From contig JAFAWZ010000190.1 of assembly GCA_019241495.1 (NCBI GenBank), positions 1 through 13,602 of the forward strand: a stretch of DNA of 13,602 nt, written 5' to 3'. A program made the translations under genes and the position numbers. Below, piece after piece: positions 8,348-13,602 of this stretch (positions within the stretch are counted from its first letter, which is position 1; each line of letters starts with the position of its first letter). Under the pieces are notes generated by a model. That model ran no database searches. It saw only the letters and a program-made list of their open reading frames with translations, and was not told where the DNA came from. The DNA comes from Acidimicrobiales bacterium. Its GTDB lineage: Bacteria; Actinomycetota; Acidimicrobiia; Acidimicrobiales; Palsa-688.

Positions 8348-9031
8348 TCAGCGGCTCCGGGCCGGCACAGCCAGAGCCAGACCGTGCAGGAGCAGCTCGA
8401 GGCCCCATTCGAACACGTCATCGGCATCGATCTTGGGGAGGGACCGCCGCATCAGCTCCAGGTTCGGGTACTTGCGTGGAGAGACCACCGAGCCGTCGAC
8501 CTGGACCGACGAGTAGTCGGAGTGGAGGCTCAGCCCGAACGGTATCCCGGCCCAGTGCTGAGTCAGACCGACCGAGAACGCAGAGATGAAGCTCATCACC
8601 ATGCTGAAGGCGCGGATCAGAGACACTCCGGTGAAGCCGGCGATCCGCAGCTCAGCGGCGATCTGATCCCGTATGGCCAGCGCAGTAGGCGAGAACGGGG
8701 CCGGCTGGGCTAACATGGCCACCACCGACGGATGATCCAGAAGGACCTTGCGGTAGCCCCTCAGAAGGCCGGCCAGCTGGTTCTCCCAGGACTCGCCGTC
8801 GTCCTCGGTGCTGTTGGTGAACTCCTGGAAGGCCAGCTCCTGCATGGCGGTGAGGAGAGCAGCCTTGTCCCCGACATGGTGGTATATGCCCATCGGGAAG
8901 GCGTCGAAGTGAGCTGCCACCTTCCGCATGGAGAGGTTTTCCAAGCCGTCACGATCAGCGAATTCGAGCGCGACGCGGACGATCTCGCTTGCTTTCAGTC
9001 GTTCCTTGGCTGGCAAAGTGCTGATCATCAT
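8348..9031 (-). CDS. TetR-family transcriptional regulator
   Basis: About 227 residues from the ATG at 9031. The N-terminal helix-turn-helix domain reads KASEIVRVALEFADRDGLENLSMRKVAAHF, followed by PMGIYHHVGDKAALLTAM, the standard TetR DNA-binding layout. The C-terminal end, DADDVFEWGLELLLHGLA, resembles the tetracycline-repressor-type C-terminal domain (PF02909), a ligand-binding and dimerisation domain. Two ATG codons in tandem (9031 and 9028) precede ISTLPAKERLK; neither has an obvious ribosome site. A TTG at 9091 in the same frame would add 20 residues unlike the family. The gene is divergent from the substrate-binding lipoprotein gene, the usual arrangement for a local repressor controlling that promoter and itself. 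Ligand unknown; a pathway substrate or acyl-CoA is plausible. Confidence 0.9.
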   Translation of the reverse strand: MMISTLPAKERLKASEIVRVALEFADRDGLENLSMRKVAAHFDAFPMGIYHHVGDKAALLTAMQELAFQEFTNSTEDDGESWENQLAGLLRGYRKVLLDHPSVVAMLAQPAPFSPTALAIRDQIAAELRIAGFTGVSLIRAFSMVMSFISAFSVGLTQHWAGIPFGLSLHSDYSSVQVDGSVVSPRKYPNLELMRRSLPKIDADDVFEWGLELLLHGLALAVPARSR

Positions 9032-9090
9032 ACAGCGGCGGACATGAGCCGCTCTCGGGGTACCGGCCTGAGGTCGAAACACACGGTACA

Positions 9091-9111
9091 AGACAACACT
9101 TGACGCTGTCT
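9091..9111. promoter_or_regulatory. Inverted repeat in the TetR/lipoprotein divergent promoter, candidate operator
   Basis: AGACA (9091-9095) and TGTCT (9107-9111) are inverted around 11 bases and bracket the -35 box of the lipoprotein promoter. Extended half-sites are similar on the two strands: GTTGTCTTG on the - strand and GCTGTCTAAC on the + strand. TetR proteins commonly bind such repeats in the gap between their own gene and a divergent target. The repeat is seen; binding is inference. Confidence 0.4.
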
Positions 9112-9128
9112 AACTAGCTCGCTACGAT
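9100..9128 (+). promoter_or_regulatory. Promoter of the substrate-binding lipoprotein gene
   Basis: TTGACG (9100-9105) and TACGAT (9123-9128) are 17 bases apart, the best-formed promoter in the window. Transcription would start near 9135, giving an untranslated leader of about 29 bases with a GAGGGGGAGG ribosome site before the ATG at 9164. The -35 box lies in TTGACGCTGTCTAACTA, which resembles the sequences at 3946-3962 (+) and 13346-13362 (-), and it sits within the inverted repeat 9091-9111, so a bound repressor would block it. Confidence 0.6.
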
Positions 9129-9163
9129 CCGTATCCTGACTCTGAGGGGGAGGTCGTCTTCGC

Positions 9164-10393
9164 ATGGGACGTTCGGTTCGAAGCTGCGTGGTGATCTGCG
9201 CTGTCGCGGTGCTGGTCGGGGCGTCGGCCTGCTCGAGCAGCAAATCCGGTGCGTCACCCAAGTCGCCCAGCTCTACGACCGTGGTCCCAACAGGAACCCC
9301 GGTGAAGGCCGTGGCGATCACCGATACCAGCTTGGGCCAGACGGCGACTGACGTCCTGGAGGGGATCAAGGTCGGGGTCCAGGCCGTCAACGCAGCCGGC
9401 GGGATCAACGGTCACCCCCTCGAGGTCTCAACGTGCACCGATACCGGGGACGCCAACGAGGCCGCCGCGTGCGCCCGAAACGCGGCGTCGGACCCGAGCG
9501 TCCTGGCTGTCGTCGGGGGCTACACGAGCTACGGCGCCAGCGTGGATCCCATCCTGCAAGCCAGCGGGACAGCAAACGTGGGCAACGCCGAAGGCAATCC
9601 GACCGACATCGCTTGTTCAGTGTGTTTCAACAGCGCAGCGAGCTACCTTTCCACCGCGGGGTCGGCGCTCGCCGCCGTGAAGCTGCTCAATGCGAAGCGC
9701 GTCGGCGTTCCTTACATCGACACCGCCGGCGGCGCGTCGATCGCCCCGACCTTGGCACCCGAGCTGACGCCGTTTGGCGCTCAGACGGTGGGCGTGGTCC
9801 CCATAGCTACCACTGCGGCTGACGTGACGCCTCAGGCGGCGGCCGAGGGCGCCGCTAATCCCGACGTGATTATCGACGCTCTCACCACCGAGCTGTACAC
9901 GAAGTTCATCCACGCCTACCGCCAGCAGGGTTTCCAGACACCATTCGTCATCTCGGGCGGGGTGTTCGACGCACACGGCATACAAACCCAGCTGTCAGGC
10001 GCCAATAACAACATATACGTGGATCTGTATTTCAATCATGATTCGCCCGGTTACAACACGTTCACGGCAGACATGAACAAGTACGCCGCTTCGTACCCCG
10101 ACCGAACCGACGTGGTCCTGCAGGGCTATTTCGCAGCGAAGGAGCTGGCGTACGCCGCGAAGCACGCCTCGAGCCTGACCAAGGCCGGGATCCTGTCAGA
10201 GATGAACTCCCTAAAAAACTACGACTCGGACGGGCTGCTGCCACCCCTCGACTACACGACCCCCCAAACCGGCTTGGGCGGCAAGGCGCCCCGGGTCTTC
10301 GCCGATCACATCTGGCTGTACAAGTACGACAACGGCCAGTTCGTCAAAGTCGGTGCCGGTAGCGCGATCAACATCTTCACCGGAGGCGCGTAA
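9164..10393 (+). CDS. ABC-type substrate-binding lipoprotein (periplasmic-binding-protein type 1, branched-chain amino acid type)
   Basis: This 409-residue protein begins with a lipoprotein signal: MGRSVR, a hydrophobic stretch CVVICAVAVLVG, then ASAC with C23 as the lipid-anchored cysteine, followed by a Ser/Lys-rich linker. The mature part has the type 1 fold of the branched-chain amino acid receptor group (Peripla_BP_6): VKAVAITDTSLGQ, EGIKVGVQAVNAAGGINGHP, then a VVGGYTSYGA segment and the second lobe from about residue 165. It should sit outside the membrane and deliver a small molecule to an ABC importer; related receptors bind amino acids, aromatic acids, amides or urea. No permease or ATPase gene lies in the window, so partners must be elsewhere. 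The gene has its own promoter and is divergent from the TetR gene, suggesting substrate-responsive control. A crotonase locus begins 36 bases after its stop. Confidence 0.9.
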   Translation: MGRSVRSCVVICAVAVLVGASACSSSKSGASPKSPSSTTVVPTGTPVKAVAITDTSLGQTATDVLEGIKVGVQAVNAAGGINGHPLEVSTCTDTGDANEAAACARNAASDPSVLAVVGGYTSYGASVDPILQASGTANVGNAEGNPTDIACSVCFNSAASYLSTAGSALAAVKLLNAKRVGVPYIDTAGGASIAPTLAPELTPFGAQTVGVVPIATTAADVTPQAAAEGAANPDVIIDALTTELYTKFIHAYRQQGFQTPFVISGGVFDAHGIQTQLSGANNNIYVDLYFNHDSPGYNTFTADMNKYAASYPDRTDVVLQGYFAAKELAYAAKHASSLTKAGILSEMNSLKNYDSDGLLPPLDYTTPQTGLGGKAPRVFADHIWLYKYDNGQFVKVGAGSAINIFTGGA

Positions 10394-10411
10394 AGACGCG
10401 GTCGATGTAGT

Positions 10412-10422
10412 GGAGGAAGGAG
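10412..10422 (+). promoter_or_regulatory. Strong ribosome binding site leading into a shifted frame
   Basis: GGAGGAAGGAG ends 7 bases before the ATG at 10430. It is the only good start signal between the lipoprotein stop and the downstream crotonase coding sequence, yet the frame it opens is not the crotonase frame. It probably marks the original start of that crotonase gene. Confidence 0.55.
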
Positions 10423-10429
10423 CCGTGGT

Positions 10430-10510
10430 ATGACGCTCGCAGGACGATTGTTCAGTGCAGATGCACATTTTCCCGACCACCAGGTCTTTGGGAAGAGCGC
10501 CTGCCGATAG
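10430..10510 (+). other. Short reading frame at the 5' end of the disrupted crotonase gene
   Basis: From ATG 10430 the frame codes 26 residues (MTLAGRLFSADAHFP..., ending FGKSACR) and stops at TAG 10508-10510. It has no recognisable similarity of its own. Crotonase-like sequence begins in another frame, at about LPIVDHDSETRVAVF from 10501, overlapping the end of this frame. The simplest reading is that this is the displaced N-terminus of the crotonase gene after a small deletion or frameshift; an independent leader peptide is less likely. Confidence 0.4.
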
Positions 10511-10533
10511 TTGACCACGACTCGGAGACCCGG

Positions 10534-11163
10534 GTGGCCGTGTTCTCGTCTTCCGGCGACGATTCTTACCCCGGGAATCTCGACCTCCTCGAGCGTTTGC
10601 CGGTCGATGGAGAGCTGCGGGCCGCGGCAACGAGCATGGCCCGCCGGATGATGTACGGCGTGACCAGCTGCTCGAAGCCTGTCATTGCGGTGCAGCACGA
10701 AGGTGGCGTGTCGATGGGCGCGTTCGGGGTGATCACCTTCATCGCTGACGTCAGCATCGTGGCTCGAACGGCACGCATCGCCGAGCTGCACCTGGCACTT
10801 CTGAGCTTGCCACCAGGTGATCAAGGGGCGCTCATCTGGCCCCTGAACTGCGGCCTGGCCAAAGCTCGCTACTACCTGATGTCGGGCGACGAGCTGAGCG
10901 GCGAGGAGGCCGAGCGAATCGGGCTGGTATCCCTCTGCGAAGACGAGGCCCATCTCGACGCGAAGGCGCTGGCGGTCGCTACGCGGTTCGCCGCTATGGG
11001 CCCGAGCGGCATGGCGGCCACGAAGCGCTGTATCAACGAGGCCCTGCGTAAGTCGATGCTGACCTTCGACTATTCGTTGGCCGCGTCGGAGCTTCAGATG
11101 CAGAGCCCCGAGTACCGGGAGTCGGTATCGGCATTGAAGGAGAAGCGCGCTCCCAGATACTGA
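10534..11163 (+). CDS. Enoyl-CoA hydratase/isomerase (crotonase) family protein, N-terminally truncated or frameshifted
   Basis: From GTG 10534 the product has 209 residues, against 276 for the paralog at 12450 and roughly 250-270 for the family. Homology extends upstream of this GTG in frame: LPIVDHDSETRVAV from 10501 matches LWPIVDRDRDVRVAI of the paralog. The frame meets TAG at 10408 with no ATG, GTG or TTG between; only CTG 10501 is available. The first strand and helix of the fold are therefore missing, and the gene may be a pseudogene, carry a sequencing error, or make a short protein. The rest looks intact: PVIAVQHEGGVSMGAFG (oxyanion-hole region), WPLNCGLAKARYYLM, SGEEAERIGLVSLC and a C-terminal helix. 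Both catalytic glutamates of classical enoyl-CoA hydratase are replaced (V and H, the H at codon 10789). It probably binds an acyl-CoA; the reaction is unknown. It converges with the P450 gene 18 bases on. Confidence 0.7.
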   Translation: MAVFSSSGDDSYPGNLDLLERLPVDGELRAAATSMARRMMYGVTSCSKPVIAVQHEGGVSMGAFGVITFIADVSIVARTARIAELHLALLSLPPGDQGALIWPLNCGLAKARYYLMSGDELSGEEAERIGLVSLCEDEAHLDAKALAVATRFAAMGPSGMAATKRCINEALRKSMLTFDYSLAASELQMQSPEYRESVSALKEKRAPRY

Positions 11164-11181
11164 TGAGGCACAGCTGTCAGC

Positions 11182-12411
11182 TCAGACCGCGACCGTCTCG
11201 CTCCACCTGACGTTCAGCTTGTCGAGGCCCCTGATCACGAAGGAGTCGCGCCATTCGGCGCCCCCGTCCAACAGCTCGAGACGCCCGAAGTTGGCGATGA
11301 GCTCTTCGAATACGACCGTCGCCTCGAGGCGGGCCAGGGCGGCCCCGATGCAGTGGTGGATACCCGAGCCGAACGAGAGATGGCGGTTATTGGGCCTGGT
11401 GATGTCGAAACGGTGCGGGTCGTCGAACACGCCGGGGTCGCGGTTCGCCGCGGCCAGCACTACGAATAGCTGGTCGCCCGGGACGATCTCATGGCCGGCC
11501 CAAGTGAATGGTTCCAGGGCGTACCGCACGGTCGTGTTGCGCGCCGGGGAGTCGTAGCGCAACATCTCCTCGACCGCGCTGACGACGTTCTCGGGGGATG
11601 TGCAGAGGAGGTCGTACTGATCGGGATGGGTCAAGAGGTTGAACATGCCGTTGGCCAGCAGATTGGCGGTGGTCTCGTGACCCGCGACATGAAGAAGAAT
11701 GCTCATCGAGATCACGTCGTCGGCCCCCGCCCGGCCATCGCTGTCGTCGGCTACCAGCATGGAGATGAGGTCATCCCCAGGATCGCGAAGCTTCGTTTCG
11801 ACCAGGGCGGAGAAGAACTCTACGCATTCAGCGTTGAGCCTCCTGACCTCATCGAGATCTCCAGCGTCGTGGGTGGGCTCGGTGCGGGCGACCGCGGCGT
11901 GGCCCCAGCGAGCGAAATCATCTCGCCGTTCGGTTGGCACGCCAAGCATCTTGCAGATGACCACCAGCGGGATTTGGGCTGCGAAGTCCCGGTAGAAATC
12001 GAACTCCCCGGCTGAGAGATCTCCCAACAGCTCTTGGACCACGCCCCGGATCTCCTCGCGCTGGCGCGCCACGGCCGATGGCACGAAGGCCTTTTGCACC
12101 ATGCGCCTCAGCCGGGTGTGCTCAGGGGGATCCCGGTTCAGCATGCTCATGTCGAGATAGTTGATCTGGCCATCCGGGGTAACCGACTGACGACCGAGCT
12201 TGCTCGGATCCCGGCTCCATTGCTCGTCGTGGGTGGCCGCGAAGGCCTCCTCATAACGACCCACCAGCCATGGTCCGACCTGGCTACGGTAGACCCCCGC
12301 CGCGAGCAGCCGATCGTAGAAGCGGGACGGATCGTTACGAATATCTGTACGCATCGGGTGGCCTGGAGTCATGAACCACACGACCTCGTCATCAAACGGA
12401 TGCTCAGGCAT
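11182..12411 (-). CDS. Cytochrome P450
   Basis: About 409 residues, the normal length for a soluble bacterial P450. Motifs in order: DPPEHTRLRR in the C-helix region, HVAGHETTAN in the I-helix (oxygen activation), EEMLRYDSP with the K-helix E-x-x-R, and FGSGIHHCIGAALARLE, the haem loop with the cysteine thiolate ligand. There is no membrane anchor. ATG 12411 is chosen because MPEHPFDDEV is a usual kind of N-terminus; GTG 12432 would add seven residues and has GGAG only three bases upstream. It should hydroxylate or otherwise oxidise a small hydrophobic compound, taking electrons from a ferredoxin and reductase, neither of which is encoded here. It lies 38 bases after the crotonase gene on the same strand and is probably co-transcribed with it, which fits joint processing of one substrate. 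Confidence 0.95.
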   Translation of the reverse strand: MPEHPFDDEVVWFMTPGHPMRTDIRNDPSRFYDRLLAAGVYRSQVGPWLVGRYEEAFAATHDEQWSRDPSKLGRQSVTPDGQINYLDMSMLNRDPPEHTRLRRMVQKAFVPSAVARQREEIRGVVQELLGDLSAGEFDFYRDFAAQIPLVVICKMLGVPTERRDDFARWGHAAVARTEPTHDAGDLDEVRRLNAECVEFFSALVETKLRDPGDDLISMLVADDSDGRAGADDVISMSILLHVAGHETTANLLANGMFNLLTHPDQYDLLCTSPENVVSAVEEMLRYDSPARNTTVRYALEPFTWAGHEIVPGDQLFVVLAAANRDPGVFDDPHRFDITRPNNRHLSFGSGIHHCIGAALARLEATVVFEELIANFGRLELLDGGAEWRDSFVIRGLDKLNVRWSETVAV

Positions 12412-12449
12412 CTTTCGCGCTGTTCTTCGCACTCACTCCGTGCCGGGTC

Positions 12450-13280
12450 TCACTCTTTACTGGAGAGGGTGGCTCGTTCGGCCGCGTCGAATACCGGCAG
12501 TCTGCCCTCTCGGATGGCGGCCGCGCTCTCGCGCCAGGGCGTGCCGCCGAGCTGCATGGTCTCGATAGCGTGTGACGCGTCGAAAATCGGACCGGCGGCA
12601 CGCAGCCAGTTGTTGAGGGCATACTTGGTCCAACGCACCGCGTCTTTCGGCAAGGCGCTCAGTTGCCGGGCAACCTCGAGGGCGGTCTTAGAGAGGTCCT
12701 TCTCGTCCACGCACAAAGCGACGAGCCCCATACGCTCGGCCTCCTCGCCGGATATAGGTACACCCGTCATCAAGTGGTACTTCGCCTTGGCCAAGCCGCA
12801 CCGCAACGGCCAGGTCAGCACGGCATGGTCCCCGGCTGGGACCCCCATCTTGGCCGTATGCCAGTCGACGAGCTGGGCAGATCGGCCCGCGATCGTGACG
12901 TCGGCCAGGAACCCGACGATGCCGGCTGCTCCGACGGACTGCCCTTCGATGGTCGCGACGATCGGGGTCATGGCGTTCAGCGTGTTGTACACGATGTCGC
13001 GGGCCTCGAGATGCATGTCCATCCGATACTCGTAGTTCTCCGTTATCTCGGTGAGCATCTCCACGTCGGTCGGCGACATGCTGGTGTCCGATCGGAATTC
13101 CACGATGGCCACCCGGACATCCCGGTCGCGATCGACGATCGGCCATAGCTGAGCGAGGTCCCCGTGCACGCCCCGGCGGCTCGTCGTCCGCTTCTCCGGG
13201 TCATAGGGGATGATGCGCAATATGCCGGGCTCGGGCCACTCGAACGTCAGGTGCGAGAAGCCATCGTACTTTCCTGCCAT
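12450..13280 (-). CDS. Enoyl-CoA hydratase/isomerase (crotonase) family protein with non-canonical active site
   Basis: This 276-residue protein starts at ATG 13280 behind a very strong purine-rich site (GGAGGGAGGGGAG, 13288-13300). Crotonase features: DVRVAIVEF strand, TPIVATIEGQSVGAAG (CoA and oxyanion-hole region), ADVTIAGRSAQL, GLAKAKYHLMTG and SGEEAERMGLVALC. Aligning on the conserved ADxxxAG block, the positions of the two catalytic glutamates of rat enoyl-CoA hydratase (E144, E164) are I121 and H141 here. Water addition by the classical mechanism is therefore unlikely; crotonase members without these residues include isomerases, C-C bond hydrolases and dehalogenases. It probably acts on a CoA thioester in the cytoplasm. 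It is a paralog of the disrupted gene at 10534 and sits directly upstream of the P450. A promoter-like sequence precedes it at 13348-13376. Confidence 0.92.
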   Translation of the reverse strand: MAGKYDGFSHLTFEWPEPGILRIIPYDPEKRTTSRRGVHGDLAQLWPIVDRDRDVRVAIVEFRSDTSMSPTDVEMLTEITENYEYRMDMHLEARDIVYNTLNAMTPIVATIEGQSVGAAGIVGFLADVTIAGRSAQLVDWHTAKMGVPAGDHAVLTWPLRCGLAKAKYHLMTGVPISGEEAERMGLVALCVDEKDLSKTALEVARQLSALPKDAVRWTKYALNNWLRAAGPIFDASHAIETMQLGGTPWRESAAAIREGRLPVFDAAERATLSSKE

Positions 13281-13347
13281 GTCTTTTCTCCCCTCCCTCC
13301 CCTTGGGTTTCCGCCGACGGGGCGCGGCCTGGGCTGGCTGTGAAGCA

Positions 13348-13376
13348 ACTGTACAGCGTCTTCCTCATGATGTAAA
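13348..13376 (-). promoter_or_regulatory. Promoter-like sequence of the right-hand crotonase gene, with palindrome
   Basis: On the - strand TTTACA (13376-13371) and TACAGT (13353-13348) are 17 bases apart, giving a leader of about 60 bases. The -10 box overlaps the perfect palindrome CTGTACAG (13349-13356) and the sequence AAGACGCTGTACAGTTG (13362-13346), which resembles those at the promoters at 3946 and 9100. It lies in the 124-base gap 13281-13404, which otherwise holds only the crotonase leader and its ribosome site; I see no convincing terminator for the gene to the right. Confidence 0.5.
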
Positions 13377-13404
13377 CCCGTTAAAGGGGCTGACGACGGG
13401 GGCT

Positions 13405-13602
13405 CTACCCGCCCCGGGCCGCCTGGCCTGTCCGGGTCGCCGCGTCATCGAACAGGATCTCTTGGTCGGCGAAACCGGGCTCGAGGTCGACTTCCAGCGC
13501 GCCGACGACCAGGGCCACCGCGGTGTAGAACGAGACCACCAGGACCAGATCGACGATGTGCTCGGCCGGCAGGTGAGCGGAGAGGCGACCGAAGCAGTCA
13601 TC
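13405..13602 (-). CDS. Carboxymuconolactone decarboxylase/AhpD-like protein, C-terminal fragment
   Basis: Read from the right edge on the - strand, this frame gives the last 65 residues of a protein whose start lies beyond the window; it ends at TAG 13407-13405. The segment LSAHLPAEHIVDLVLVVSFYTAVALVVGALEVDLEPGF, broken here only for description at residues 7-44, is the typical final helical part of the carboxymuconolactone decarboxylase/AhpD-like family, where the E-x-V-x-L-x-x-V helix is followed by a short helix ending in a V-x-L-E-P tail. Such proteins are small cytoplasmic helical oligomers acting as peroxidase partners or ring-cleavage decarboxylases. Its CxxC or other active-site region is not in view, so no finer call is possible. 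Same strand as the crotonase and P450, but that pair has its own promoter. Confidence 0.72.
   Translation of the reverse strand, partial: DDCFGRLSAHLPAEHIVDLVLVVSFYTAVALVVGALEVDLEPGFADQEILFDDAATRTGQAARGG

Noticed and set aside
9032..9091. Longer TetR protein from TTG 9091
   Set aside because: The extra 20 residues do not resemble TetR N-termini and would overlap the candidate operator region; the tandem ATG at 9031/9028 fits the usual distance to the helix-turn-helix.
11164..11192. AGCTGtCAGCT inverted repeat between convergent genes
   Set aside because: Too short a stem with a one-base loop and no T-run to call a terminator.
12034..13035. A 333-codon open frame on the + strand
   Set aside because: It lies antisense to the well-supported P450 and crotonase genes; its translation is low-complexity (Ser/Arg/Ala-rich) without recognisable motifs, as expected from the complementary strand of GC-rich genes.
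13396..13416. Possible terminator hairpin (CGGGG ... CCCCG)
   Set aside because: The stem is only about five pairs, overlaps the stop codon of the right-edge gene and has no T-run on either strand.
1..13602. tRNA, rRNA, CRISPR array, insertion sequence, phage or toxin-antitoxin signatures
   Set aside because: None was seen on reading both strands: no tandem repeat-spacer pattern, no transposase-like protein, no terminal repeats.

Overview
The window is GC-rich and densely coded, with frequent GTG starts, short or overlapping gene junctions and actinobacterial-looking promoters (TTGAC-type -35, 17-base spacer, TAnnnT -10). The gene families (paralogous Amidohydro_2 proteins, D-aminoacylase-like amidohydrolases, crotonases, a P450, TetR, an ABC-type substrate-binding lipoprotein) suggest an Actinomycetota chromosome, possibly Acidimicrobiia or another soil or aquatic lineage. 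The phylum is fairly safe; the class is a guess. There is no tRNA, rRNA, CRISPR array, insertion sequence or integrase, so this looks like a catabolic locus rather than a mobile element.

Left block (1-8320, all +): an Amidohydro_2 protein cut by the window edge; a D-aminoacylase-like amidohydrolase; a second Amidohydro_2 protein overlapping it by 4 bases; a third Amidohydro_2 protein behind its own promoter; a small Dabb-domain protein; a cyclase-family (kynurenine formamidase-like) hydrolase; and a second D-aminoacylase-like amidohydrolase. That is five amidohydrolase-superfamily enzymes plus one unrelated metal hydrolase-like protein in a row.

Middle (8348-11163): a TetR-family regulator on - is divergent from a substrate-binding lipoprotein on +, which is followed by a crotonase-family gene whose 5' end appears broken (strong ribosome site and ATG in one frame, conserved protein in another). 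Right block (11182-13602, all -): a carboxymuconolactone-decarboxylase-like fragment runs in from the right edge, then a second crotonase behind its own promoter, then a cytochrome P450.

Working picture (inference): an uncharacterised organic compound, perhaps one with amide, imide or ring carboxyl groups, is bound by the lipoprotein, opened or deacylated by the amidohydrolases and cyclase, oxidised by the P450 and processed as a CoA thioester by the crotonases. A related sequence, roughly wwGACGsTGTmyA, occurs in three promoters (ahead of the third Amidohydro_2 gene, the lipoprotein gene and the right-hand crotonase) and could be the operator of the TetR protein, tying the blocks into one regulon. 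Several enzymes lack the usual catalytic residues of their families: both crotonases lack both catalytic glutamates, the cyclase has Q/S/Q where HGTH is usual, and both D-aminoacylase relatives seem to lack two metal-binding histidines. Their chemistry may therefore differ from their family names.
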